Shown here piece after piece: positions 23,101 to 34,162 of a stretch of 64,000 bases of DNA. The translations under genes and the position numbers were made by a program. Position 1 is the first letter of the stretch. The number at the start of each line of letters is the position of its first letter. The notes under the pieces are model-generated. The model searched no databases and had not been told where the DNA came from. It was given only the letters and a program-made list of their open reading frames with translations. Source of the DNA: Acanthococcus lagerstroemiae (Eukaryota; Arthropoda; Insecta; Hemiptera; Eriococcidae); NCBI GenBank assembly GCA_031841125.1, contig CM063114.1, forward strand, positions 34,927,574-34,991,573. The letters run 5' to 3'.

Positions 23101-26100
23101 GATTATTTCTCGACGAGGGAGGAAAGGAAGTATTTCCCGGGTGCAAAGTTTGCAGCACGGGTGACAACGCTTCCTTCGCAAATGTTGCCAAACTTAGAGC
23201 TGGAAAAATAGCTTAATTACTGTCACTACCTTTCAGTAGATCGTTTAGAAAGTATGTAATCAGTTGTTTCCCTTGAGAAGAAATTGGCGATTTCTCCCCG
23301 TGTGTCGTCAAGTAAGAAACGGCTGCATCTCGTTTAGGCACAAAAATTGACACTTTTTAACACCGAGTGTTATCCAGCAATTTTTACCGTTCTGTGGAAA
23401 ATTCCGGGGTTCAGTGTTTGCTGTTCTATGTTAGTTTTAACTTGAGTACCAATAGGATAACACTGGTATTAAAAATGTTAACCCTGCTCCCGGAGTAGGG
23501 TTGAGTTTGGTGTCACGGTGTGTTTTTGCGGTGTTGGCTCTTGGCTGAATGTTTATGTTTTGTTAGATTACAAGCCCAACACTTCACTGTAGGCGTGACG
23601 TCATCTCAGAATGCAGAAATTTCTGTAGCGCAGGAATGATCTAGTGTTTTCATATCCAGACTTGACTAATTGACGACTCACGCGGAATCCATATCTAGTT
23701 CGGTGACGTCGCTTAAGACATAGAAAATCGATTCTTCAGACGATATTCGAAATCCGTCTTGTTTCCGACATAACATTATGGTCGGATTTGATTCGGAATT
23801 TTATTCATAAAGCGAATTACTCCATTGATATCGACTGTTGGACCGACTTTTTAACATCGAATAATTCGATTTTGATGTGGAATTTTTTGTGCAGTAGTCG
23901 ATGGCGATACGGTAACTCGACATCAAAGTCGGCCACACTGCTGTGCCGAATTTTACAGAGACGAATGTGGTGTTTAAACTTTTTTTCTGCGGAATTTTAT
24001 TAATGAGGGGAACAAACCTGACGGGTGTTTAATTCGCTTTCGCCGTTCTTGTCCAAAACCTGCCAGAAACGAAAATTTTAAATTTTATTTTAAAAAAGTC
24101 GAAAGAAAAATCGATAATATTGGCTATACCTCGATAAATTTTTGGTCTAGTTATAATTGGCTGTATGTCACATTTTAGGCGACGTCTTGTGGCATGAGTA
24201 ACGTAGTTGTCTGTTCGCGTTCCGAATCAGGAAAATTGTAAGAGTTGGACTGTCTCTAAACTACGATTTGTAAGCTGAAAAAAGAAAAAGAAGGCTGTAC
24301 TTTGAAAGTTCTAATCAAAATGGCTGACATCCGATAGCGTTTTGCCATTTTGCCAACTAAGCCAGTCGGTGATTTAGCGATTGCATGCAAGAATAGGTCT
24401 TCATGTTGGTCCTTACGGCGTTATCGCGATTTCATATGTAGTTAGGATACTGCAAGCTCGAACTTGGTTTAAAAAATTGTTTTTTGGACCAAATATCGTT
24501 TGAAAATGGACAATTTGCACGAGAAAATTGTTCTCCATCACCGCACTCCTGCAAAAATGATATTGGGTCGCGAGAAAATAAACATGTTTCGAGTTCGATT
24601 AAACTACTTATATTCTTCGCCTCAAATATGAAATATATGCGGTGTTCCCTTGATTTGTTATTGTCACAATGAGATGCTGATGAAAAGAACCAAAACTCCC
24701 GGAAATCATGCGCAAACACCGACATGGTTTGTACCGGTTTAGCATTATAAGCGTAGATTTACCAACATATACCTCTTAGTAACTCCACATTCGCTCCCCC
24801 GGCCACTGATCCGATACTCGAAAGGGTAGCTTCCGGGGCGGGGGTGCGGTATCATAGGGACCACTTTTGCATACGTGCATCGCCATACGTCCCACCACAC
24901 CAACTCCACGTTCGCTCGCTGAACGAATCTGCTCGTCGTTTATAGAATTGATAAGATATTTACAGCGAGTTCTGTTTGGTCGCGTTAACAATAATTGATG
25001 AGTCATCTAGCATCCAACGCCTTGAGATGACTGCTAACGCCGCATAAGGCGTTCAGTACTGTTGCAAAGCCGAGTGTAGATGAAGAAAGGGTACAGTTGT
25101 ACGTTATAGAATACAAATCTGTTGTGGACATTGTGGTTAAAATTCTGAATGCAAAAAAATGCGCTTCATCCGAGTGTAATGATCCTATAGCCGAGTTGCG
25201 CATACTTGTATGTACAAATTCCCGCCAGTTTTACAGTTGTTTTTTTTTTTTTTGCCTACAGAACTCGCTCGTCATCTGCTAGAAGGTGCTGAAACATTCG
25301 ACGCGCGTGTTTGGCTAGCTGCGGTGGCAATAGTCATGACAACATTGATTATTTTAACCGTGGGCACCTGCTGCATCCTGTATCGTGATTGTCACATTTC
25401 GTTAAGTATGTTAGTTATACTTGATTAATCGCACTTCTGGACTTCTTCCAAATCCCTATTGTCTACGAGTATACTCTCGCGTGCAGTACTTTCTTTTTTC
25501 TTTCTTCTTGGCTGCTGAATTTGTCGAGCTACTTCTACTAAAACAAAATTAATGTCAACACACAAAATTCGTCACTTTCTTGACGCAACATTTTGGTCAA
25601 TTTTAATATGGAAATCGATACAAAAGTCGAGTAATCATGTTAATAACGACTATTGGATCGATTCCGATGTGAAACTTCATACAAAAGTCAATGTTGACAT
25701 GATAACTCGTTTCGAGCATCGAATTATACATAGATCAGAATCGATCGCGGCAATGTTGTTTCAAAAAGTTGACGGATTCTGAATGTCGACAATGGTCGAT
25801 TTTCTTATCAACTTCGTTTCAAGGTTGATTTAGTCATCCAGTTGCGACGACATGATGTTGAATTGGCCTAATAAAAAAATAAAAATTCACCTGCTTTCGA
25901 AAATCTGCTCTTTGCTTACAGGTATCTTATTTGTACGAATTGTATTTAGTTATAGGGGAAAACGTTTTTGGAACTTGGATTCGAATTATGTGACGTTACC
26001 GAAACGCCGTAGTTTGCTAATAAAATAACGCATCGATGCCGTAGATTTTCTTATCCGCAGTTATTGGCGTCCGAGAAATAGGAACTCAATTATTCCATTA

Positions 26101-27057
26101 TGTAGCCGTTTTCTGCTTTTTTATTCCTTTCTTTTTCTTCATCATCATGACGTGTCGGCAAAATGTTAACGATTAATAATGATAGAGTTTTTCATTTTTC
26201 CAACGACTTTTATTTATTTATTTATTTTTTTTACCGACACTGTTAATTTTGATTATAGTTTTTTTTTTTTCCCGTATAAAACTTTTTTCTTTCAAACTTC
26301 TAATAGCATCCTCAAAATATGCCATTATGAACTTCCTTCCTTCCCCCCGTATACAAATGGACGCTATTCAGCGTAAGGGAACCAACCAACACTTGTAAAT
26401 AAAATGAGTTATTAGTATCGTTGGAAAGAGCGTAAAAAGTAGAATTTTTCAAAATTGGGCCCTCGATTCAAAAATGTGTACTCACGTTGAAAAAAGCTTA
26501 TCAGTAAACGCTATGTCATATGTATGGTTTCTACATGGCTCTTGAACTTCGAATCACGTACGTATTCTCAAGAAACAAATTTTGCTAGTTGGTTCCCTTA
26601 CGCTGAACGGCTTCCAAATCTGTTAATAAAACTTTGGTTGAAAGTCCTCGAATCGCTCATTTTGTATCAAGAAGAAAATGTAAAAAGCTGTCGGAGTCCA
26701 AAATCTTCATGTTTTTCCTTTTCAGTTGTGACTTACTACATATTATGTTTCCGTGCTGATTTTTTTTTTTTTTTTTTTCCAAATAAATAAATTTTTTCCC
26801 TGCCTTTGTTCTCTCCGAGTCTATTATCTCTTCTCTCTGATTGATATATATATATATTTTTTTTTTGCGCAGGATCTCGACGTAATGAAGATTTGGAACA
26901 TATAGAATTGATTCCAAACGTAATACCTAATCCTTGTTATTACGAAGAAATGCTGTGGCTCAGCAATCATCATAATACGAACGACAGTCTCGAGGATGGA
27001 GAAGATTTTATGATTTATTTTGCTAGCCGTAATGATGCGAAAGCTATAAGAGTGTAA
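20157..27057 (+). CDS. Single-pass Ig/FN3 cell-surface protein, 312 aa
   Basis: Six exons join with matching phases: 20157-20214, 20304-20546, 20629-20807, 22961-23090, 25262-25405 and 26873-27057. Exon 1 is a signal peptide (MLNFVLYVEYVVFLSFIVT). Residues about 25-100 form one Ig domain with C41, W52 and the DSGVYKC motif ending at C83. Residues about 102-200 form one fibronectin type III domain (PPAALENVTVIPW to NKLGCGE). Residues about 220-243 form a membrane span (VWLAAVAIVMTTLIILTVG), followed by a basic stop-transfer (RSRR) and a tail of about 69 residues ending in IRV, a possible class II PDZ ligand. NxS/T sites fit an extracellular location. The FN3 domain is split by an intron that TEs have expanded to 2.2 kb. 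A role in cell adhesion or neuronal recognition is inferred; no specific orthologue is claimed. Confidence 0.85.
20905..21240 (+). mobile_element. LINE 3' fragment (C-terminal endonuclease-RT tail)
   Basis: The frame reads MLRSILNIRQKDRISTAEV and then, after a frame change, WAKRIEEWTLWNKQRK with a basic RRRDL end. This is the conserved C-terminal tail of many arthropod endonuclease/reverse-transcriptase LINEs. Only the last hundred residues survive. It is intronic in the Ig/FN3 gene. Confidence 0.65.
21309..21543. mobile_element. MITE family A, copy 1 (GGACGCTGTTCAGC ends)
   Basis: About 235 bp is bounded by the inverted repeats TTGGACGCTGTTCAGCAAAA and TTTTGCTGAACAGCGTCCAA, continuing into GGGAAC. 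A second copy with the same interior (TGTGTACTCACGTTGAAAAA and similar words) lies at 26358-26616 in another intron of the same gene. There is no coding capacity. Confidence 0.85.
21735..22095 (+). mobile_element. LINE fragment (linker between endonuclease and RT)
   Basis: A Lys/Glu-rich frame with one in-frame stop contains HQRLRNQIKRECKKAKEE and LAYKKVKMEFGEKR. This is typical of the helical linker that precedes RT in endonuclease-type LINEs. It may come from the same family as the tail fragment at 20905-21240, though the order is not collinear, so there are at least two insertions or rearrangements. Confidence 0.5.
22250..22960. other. Intronic DNA, nothing recognised
   Basis: This is the end of the intron before exon 4 of the Ig/FN3 gene. 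No repeat or gene was identified. Confidence 0.3.
23091..24780. other. Intronic DNA of the Ig/FN3 gene
   Basis: This is the intron between exons 4 and 5. Several near-palindromic TCGA-rich words occur around 23700-24000, but no element boundary could be fixed and no gene is seen. Confidence 0.3.
24797..24901 (-). repeat. Dispersed SINE-like repeat, copy 1
   Basis: This short repeat shares GCATCGCCATACGTCCCACC with segments at 43105-43174 and 53911-54050. It is flanked by near-identical 16-bp direct repeats, AACTCCACATTCGCTC (24781-24796) and AACTCCACGTTCGCTC (24902-24917). The flanks look like a target-site duplication of the length made by LINE machinery. No A-box or B-box was confirmed, so SINE is only a suggestion. 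Confidence 0.5.
26358..26616. mobile_element. MITE family A, copy 2
   Basis: The ends TGGACGCTATTCAGCGTAAG and CTTACGCTGAACGGCTTCCA are diverged inverted repeats. The interior is closely similar to the copy at 21309-21543, in the same orientation. It lies in the last intron of the Ig/FN3 gene. Confidence 0.82.
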
Positions 27058-30000
27058 ACGCTCGTATGAAATCGTCGAGCTACGTAATTGTAAGACATAT
27101 TCTACGTATCCATTTTTCCTTTATCAATTCATCCATGTACATGTCTAGTCAGTTAATCAGTAAGTAAGTAACTTAGATAGATGTGTAAGTGTACAATTAT
27201 GCGCCCTAAGATCTGCGGAACCTCGTTTCTTTTCTTTTTTTTTCCCCTCACCGATTATTCAAAACTAGATTTAAATCCCACGTCTTTCGTAACATGGTGT
27301 TAACTCGTGCCACGAGGACCCTTAAGTCAAAAATTGTACGCTGAAATTGTTTCGAATACGAAGGTTCAACTGTGTCAAATTTTATTCTACTCTATGCGAT
27401 TGTTGTTTGATTGATAGGGTACGTATGTGTATACTATCTATAATTTTCATTCATTAGGGTCGCTGCAGTAGTGATTTAAACTTTCAAAGTGTTTTGATTT
27501 TAGAGCATTGACGAACGAATGATTTACTTACCTACTTTTTACGTTCGTTGAGACGTTTGAGGATAAATGCATAAAACTGTCTGAACCCCATTCGCGTTAT
27601 TAAAAGTTTATTACATTTGTCGAACTTCGAGTCCGTATAGAGGCGATATTTACCCGATGAATTTTGAGATTTATTTTAGCCGTGTCGAATATGTATTCGT
27701 TCCGGCTGCTTCGAGTCCTGTCAGGATTGAATCGTAATCATTTGTAATGGTTGCGTCTAATTCGACCAATTTTATTGCTGTTTCTTTTTTTCTGTCTTAG
27801 TTAAGCGCAAATACTGTAATATCCCGATAGCCGTTTCGTGGACTTAGTAAAATATTGGTGAATTGTGTCCGCTGTACCAATACTTCGAAATCGAGGGGAA
27901 AATAGAAAATTAAAGCGTAGCGTACGCATTTTCGTTGGTTTTTGTTTTTAATACGCGCGACAGAATATGTCATCAAATTTAACGAGCTTCTTTGATCTTA
28001 AGAAAATGCAACCGTAACCGTTAATTTAAAGACGAGGCTGTTACAATTGATCGAGTTGAGCAGGCACCTGCGGCATTAGGCATCGAACCGGTAAACGTTA
28101 CAGATAGTACGAACCTCCAGTGTTTGACGCGTAACTCGGAATACATTGTTTGATCCAAATATCGTGAGCGTGAGTTCTGTTGGGTGGTATCGAAAATCTT
28201 CTTTTGCCTCTTGTGTATAAACTTGGTTTCGTCACAAAAAAGGCCTTATCAATTTCAAAGTCTTTTACCTAAATGTTGAACCTGCGTATTCGAGAATCAA
28301 AAATGAAACTGTAAATGGCGGGTAGCATTTTCGTGTTCTCCAACGCCGAGTTCTCAGATTCAAAGTGTGGCGACAGATGTAGTTATTTCTTTTCATTCCA
28401 TCGTTGCCGCCGCTAATCGTGATTCGTATACATTCTACATTCCTCTCTCACGGTTGTTTGTTATACATATATATTATATGGTAATTTATGTATTATTTTG
28501 TCGTACCCTATTCAATTCACACTGTTAGCACGGATTACATTGTCGGCGTGTAATAGTGGATACATTGTATCTAAATTATTATAGGTGTATTAGTTTGTGT
28601 TTTGTCCCCCTCCCCCGTACGTAATCCGTAATGTGATACAATTATGTGTAAATATCGAACGAAAATATCGTCGAACAGTCGTTTCGTGCGTAAAATTACA
28701 AATGAAAATCGAACATAGGTACGTAACTACGTTAGTAATACGTGAAATAATTATACGCGCTCGCTAATACCAGTTCGTGTTACTCCCCGTTGATTTCCCG
28801 TCGAAAACAGACTAATCGCCTTGTGGTAAATTAGGAAGCCGTCTCCTGCCCAAGTGATACTAATTTCGAATATGCTCCACGGATTCGTACGATCGAGCGT
28901 AAAATGAGAATGGGCTTGTAGAATAAAAGTGCTCGAGCAATCGAACCACTTAAGGTATTTTCGACTGAAACATGTATTAGTTGCCTATTAATCTCTACAG
29001 CACTTACAAACGTTTTCCCAAATATTACAAAATTCTCTGGGGAATAGTATACATTTTGCCCGAAATCTTACCTCGCTGATGGTGGAAATTGTTATCGAGA
29101 AAATTTTTAACGTGGGATGCTGCTCAGTATTATTTCGTACTCTTAAATTTTTGGCAAAGCAGTGTCGCAGTTTAGATTAGAAATGCCTCTACTGTTTGAA
29201 AGATCGTAGCTTATTCCACTTGCAATATTTCACTGACAACATATTCAGTATTAGCGAGATTAAAATTGTGGGCAAAATGCGCATCATCCGCCCAACTTCA
29301 AAAGCCCTACCCAGGAATGTGATCAGTCTGTATTATTAAGATAACTATTTAGTTGATGGTCTTATCCGTGATCCAACAGTAGAGGTAACGAACGACCTGT
29401 TTTCGTTCGTGCCTCGTCCATCCGCGAAACGACGGAACTAAAAACGGATGTGTGAACGTACAGTAGCTCGGCTCGTTGGTCGCCTCTGTCCATTAGTACA
29501 AAACTTGCCGATATACCGCTGCTACGCGTAGTCTTACTATATTTGTATCAAAGTCCCCTTGCTCGATGTTACTATTAGTATTTTCGTTCGATTTTGTTCT
29601 AGTCACTGTCCGTTTGTTCTTTCTCAATTTGTATTTTGTATTTTAATATAAGGACGTCAACTCGTAGTACTCGTAGATGGCGTCAGGTCTGTAAGAATGG
29701 GTGTTGAAGACCTATACATGTAAGTAGGGTAATCGAGAGGAAGGTACTGAAAGCCTACCTTTCTCTCTACAAGAATGGAACATTATATAACCAACAGAAT
29801 TTTCTGCATTATTTCGATATTCGTCGCTCCTTTATCCTCTCATGAACCCAACGAACTTGCGAAATCGGAGGGTTACTGTATACACACGCCAGCGATTAGT
29901 GTTGATCAGTCTCAGCTACGTCGTCATGAAGGGAGGGGTTTTAAAAGGAAGAAGTGAGTGCGAAACGAGTGGCCAGAAAGAAAGAAGAATAAAATAAAAT

Positions 30001-30800
30001 AATTCGACTAAAAATATTTTTCCGACTGGAATAGAGATGTGAAATTACCGCACGTAATTGAAAAGAAGAATTACGGTAGTAAAAATGACTATCTCTCGGT
30101 AATTTACGATAAATTTACCGTTTTGTAATTTACCAGTTCCATCTCTGGTGGTGCTTGGTATTTAACCTCCTCACAACGTAAGGCTACGGCTCTATTGTCG
30201 ACTCGGGTATCGTTTCTCAACTTATTGTCGAGGTACCCGCATCAACGCTGACCTTGCTTCTTGCACTCGGATCTTGAGATTCTTTTGAAATTTTGGGCCC
30301 TTAGAAGATAAGTAAGTTACCTAAACCACCATTATTTTGTTTACCCTATATATTTTACGAGGGTCAGGAAATATCGACGCGTGTTTCTGCAATTTTTGTA
30401 AAACTCGTCGCTTCAACTCTTCGTAATTTGAGAACGACAAAATATTGAAAGATGCGGTTTTCACCATTACCTAAAACTCAGCTCATGAAATAGGCTTTTT
30501 GTGCGAATTTCAGGTTGCGACTCGAATTTCTAAATTGGAAACTTTGGAACTTCGTGTCGTAAAAAAAAAATCCAAGAAAATCCCTGTAAGTCGACAGTGG
30601 CCTGATAGAAACCCGCTATGTGCTAAAATATAACATTTTCAAAAGATGCGGAAAACAGTTTAAATTTTGAGATAAAGGTTTCAAATCAGGAAAACGGCTG
30701 CGTTACATGTAAAAGTACTCCCGAAATTCACTGCTAACCGCGGTTTCCATAACTCGTTCGATATAAAAGAGATACATATAAAAACCACGATTTGGTTGGT
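27058..30800 (+). other. 3' UTR of the Ig/FN3 gene and intergenic DNA
   Basis: A polyadenylation hexamer AATAAA at 28922-28927 would give a 3' UTR near 1.9 kb. Beyond it no gene is recognised. A weak palindromic AT-rich unit with GTAATTTACC words lies at about 30030-30150 and may be an old MITE. Confidence 0.35.
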
Positions 30801-30813
30801 GCCTACTGCCTAC

Positions 30814-31099
30814 CAGAGCAGTGCACGATACCGAGTATACTCGTTCAGGAATCGTTTTATGATTAGCGCTGTATTATGACTCATCTCTGGGCGAGCGTTT
30901 CATCTTCATACCATGTTCCTAGGGTAGGTTAGGTGGTGCAGTAGTGATGCCGTATCAGTGACACTGAATCGGCGATACCATATCACGAAAACGACTACCT
31001 GTCGCTACAATACCGAGTATACTCGGTATCGTCCAAGTACTATTCGGTATCGTTTTAAGCGATACGATACTGAATACCACATGATCGGGCACTGCTCTG
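30814..31099. mobile_element. hAT-like MITE, 286 bp
   Basis: The ends CAGAGCAGTGC and GCACTGCTCTG are inverted repeats. The adjacent octamers CTGCCTAC and GTACCTAC match at 6 of 8 positions, consistent with a decayed 8-bp duplication. The interior is rich in CGATACCGAGTATACTCGGTATCG-type palindromic words. It is non-coding. Confidence 0.65.
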
Positions 31100-31647
31100 G
31101 TACCTACTACTGGTTTTTGTGATATTACCAGCTGCACGTAGCAATTATTCATCTTTACGCATTCCAGGTTGCCTCACGATTTTTATCCATTTGTATAGTC
31201 GTATGACTTATTTTTAACCTTCACTGACCACACAAAAAAATTCACCTAGTGTCCCGGAGCTCTTGAATGATAGGTTTCTTCGCACGTAAAATCGCGTACC
31301 TTTACAATAAATTGAATATAATAATAGAAATTGACTCGAGTTGGTGGGGTATTCCAATACAATTCAAGTTTTTGGGTCGATGTGGCCCTTCCACAAATCT
31401 TAATCTCGAGTGAATATTAATAGTCACACTCGAATTATTATATTTAACCTGGTATTATTCTCGTAACGAATGCGGAAATTTTAAAAATACATTCGAGATT
31501 TTATTGTACTTGAACAACAAGAAGAGACATCGGTGAGTTCACATAATAATGATACAAATTAGGAAGATGTACCATGTACCTATGAAAATTTGCTCTTTTT
31601 TTCCCAAACCCGAAGTCGCGAAGTTTGAGATTTTTTATGTACACATA

Positions 31648-32482
31648 CAGTGGCTCACAAAATTATGCATTCATTTTTTTCTTCCACGCAATATTCACAG
31701 AGGATATGTGCGGAAAAATTTGAAAAAATTGTATGTGACAGGAGACAGTGTAGGGAGTTATTGAACACCAATTTCTTGGAGAAGGGCCAAAAAGTAAGCA
31801 CAGAAAAAAGAGAAACACGAAACATGTATGTCACATTAATATGTATACGCCGTGTATTTTCTCCGTAAGGACTCTAGACTTGACTGTACATTTTGTTGAA
31901 CAGAAATCGCCAAAATGTTCCTTTAATGGTTACAAGTTGATTTCTGTAAACTAGAAGCATTAAATACGATATTTTAACCCATATTACCATAGCTCCATGT
32001 ACTAATGAGTTTGAGTTGGGTCGCAACTATTGTGTTTCTTTTCTCGGTTGCACGCGAATGCTAATTGTAGTAGGGGCAGCAGTTTTCATGTTTCAAATTC
32101 TTTCAACCCATACCTAATTCCACATTCAGTCATGCTATGAGATGTTACAATATGACTTATTATCTGTAAGGCTTCTAGTTCACAGAAATTAACTTGTGAC
32201 CATTAAAGGAACATTTCTTTGCGATTTCTTCTCAGCAAAATGTAAAATCAAGTCGAAGGCCTTATGGAGAAATACACGGCGTATACATATTAATGTGACA
32301 TACATGTTTTGTTTCTTTTTTTTTCTGCGCTTAGTTTTCGGCCCTTCTCCAAGAAATTGATGTTCAATGACTCCCTACACTATCTCCGGTCACATACAAT
32401 TTTTTCAAATTTTTTTGAATATCGCGAAAAAACGCGAAAGAAAAAGTGTATATAGGTAGGTATACATAATTTTGTGTCACTG
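31648..32482. mobile_element. Tc1/mariner-like foldback element with arms of about 310 bp
   Basis: The termini CAGTGGCTCACAAAATTATG and CATAATTTTGTGTCACTG are flanked by TA on both sides (31646-31647, 32483-32484). The arms, about 31648-31960 and 32168-32482, are reverse complements with scattered differences. Both encode the same mirrored words around AATTGTATGTGAC and CTCCAAGAAATTG. The loop is about 200 bp. There is no transposase, so mobilisation would depend on a Tc1-type transposase elsewhere. Confidence 0.85.
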
Positions 32483-32499
32483 TATATTTAAAAAAAAAA

Positions 32500-34160
32500 A
32501 AAAAAAAAAAAACCGATAATATTGCAACTTGATATTCGCATAATTGAATGCTGTATGCCCAAAGCAAATAAATAAAATTGAAAATGTGTCCGAAGACCCA
32601 GATGCCAAGATGAACTGTGTGCTGATATGGAATTACCCGCGAATAAGCGATTCGACAAAAGTATTTCAACAATTTACCCAAATTCGCGGTATTAATCTAA
32701 ACATCACGCGTTCAGCAAATAATATTTTGCTCATTTCTGCCTTCACTCGATCCTCGTACCTACTGGTTGCCTCAAGTTCACGTATGTACGAATGCACCTG
32801 CTATTTGATGAGAAATTGTCTGAAACGAACTATCGAGCTTTAAAAAATAATGCGGTATTACATTTTAATACCGTTGCAACAGACGACTGTACCCGAATTT
32901 TTTTTTACTTTCAAGACTTCGCTGTCAACCTCCACCCCCCACCCCTCCACGCCACGGTTGTTGACGCAAAAGCCAGCGGCGGAGGTTTACGGCGAAAGCT
33001 TTTTTTTATATATACTTATACATATATAATTATAATTATCGGTGTAACATCTCACAATATACTGTGCAATAAAAATTCGTAATTTCTATTCTACGCCGAA
33101 ACGCGTGTTTTCAATTTATTGTTCAGTTTAAACATTCTTCGTAAATTCAGTCGAGTTATTTCGATGATGGAGCGAAACGATCCGCATGATTCAAGGTCGA
33201 CTGAAGATAAGCATGGCACTGAAGGGTCCTCCTCTTCCTCCATGTAAGAAATAATAAGAAATAATGTAATAAACAATCTAAAATAAAAATATAAAAAAAG
33301 GATTCGCGTTCTTTGCTGAACCGAATGTCACATATTTGTTCCTGGTGAAAATCTGCTGGACTAAAAATAAAGTTTTAAAACCTATCTCATGTACGTACAT
33401 TTTAGTAACAAATTTACGATGCCTCTGTAAATGGGTAATTCTTCCGAAACACGCTGATTTCGCATCTTCAATTTACAGGCGTTATTGCAAAGTTGTACAA
33501 TATCGTTAAGCGTACAACGATAGACGGGCAAAAAAGCTGTTTTTGTATTCGTGTGAATTGTCTCATTTGCCGAGTAAGGATGACAGCTAGCAAATAATCT
33601 CCGTTGTAGGCCTGGAAAATCATGCACGAGCAGTAAAATCGTCATTCCAGGGGCTGACTTTCAAGACTTTGAACAACGCTTTTTGAAATTAAATGCTCGC
33701 TGTTTGTACGAGCTGTGCTAGTTTGTGAGATCAATATTCGGCATCTGCAGTAAATGCATCAGAGAACCTGTCCCTAATACGAAATAAGAACTTAAAAAAA
33801 CCAAAAAAAAAAAACCGAATCTGCCACATGGCTGGATGTTCTTTGTATCGCTACACTCTGACTCTTCTAATCAATTCCTTTTACCAATTTCCAAACACGT
33901 AAAAGCATTTAAAACAATATACAATCGTGGAATAGTATTTTGAATAAGGGGTAGGTAGTTAGGTTGGAACGAAGGAAAAGTTAAAGGAGATGACTTTCAT
34001 TCCGTCGAGAAAGTAATGCCTTCCGGTTCTTTACCCGATTCCAAAGAATGAAGCGCACTTGAACTTTTTGACTCAATTTGGTATGCACTCCTCTTTTGAG
34101 TTCCGCGAAGATTGGCGCCTAATAATGGGCATAGGTATGACAACCGAAACGATTTTATTA
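32500..34160. other. Intergenic DNA, no secure gene
   Basis: Minus-strand frames at 33091-33276 and 33382-33645 have acceptor-like sites before them and ordinary protein-like composition, but no domain was recognised and they could not be joined into a gene. The rest is AT-rich. Confidence 0.25.
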
Positions 34161-34162
34161 TA

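Noticed and set aside
24781..24917. tRNA or other RNA gene in the GC-rich dispersed repeat
   Set aside because: No cloverleaf and no convincing A-box/B-box pair could be drawn.
29775..29957. 60-residue plus-strand frame in the 3' region of the Ig/FN3 gene
   Set aside because: No domain, no splice context, and length expected by chance.
31549..31868. Two overlapping frames sharing NLKKLYVTGDSVGS with a minus-strand frame at 32364-32681
   Set aside because: The shared peptide comes from the inverted arms of the Tc1-like foldback, not from paralogous genes.
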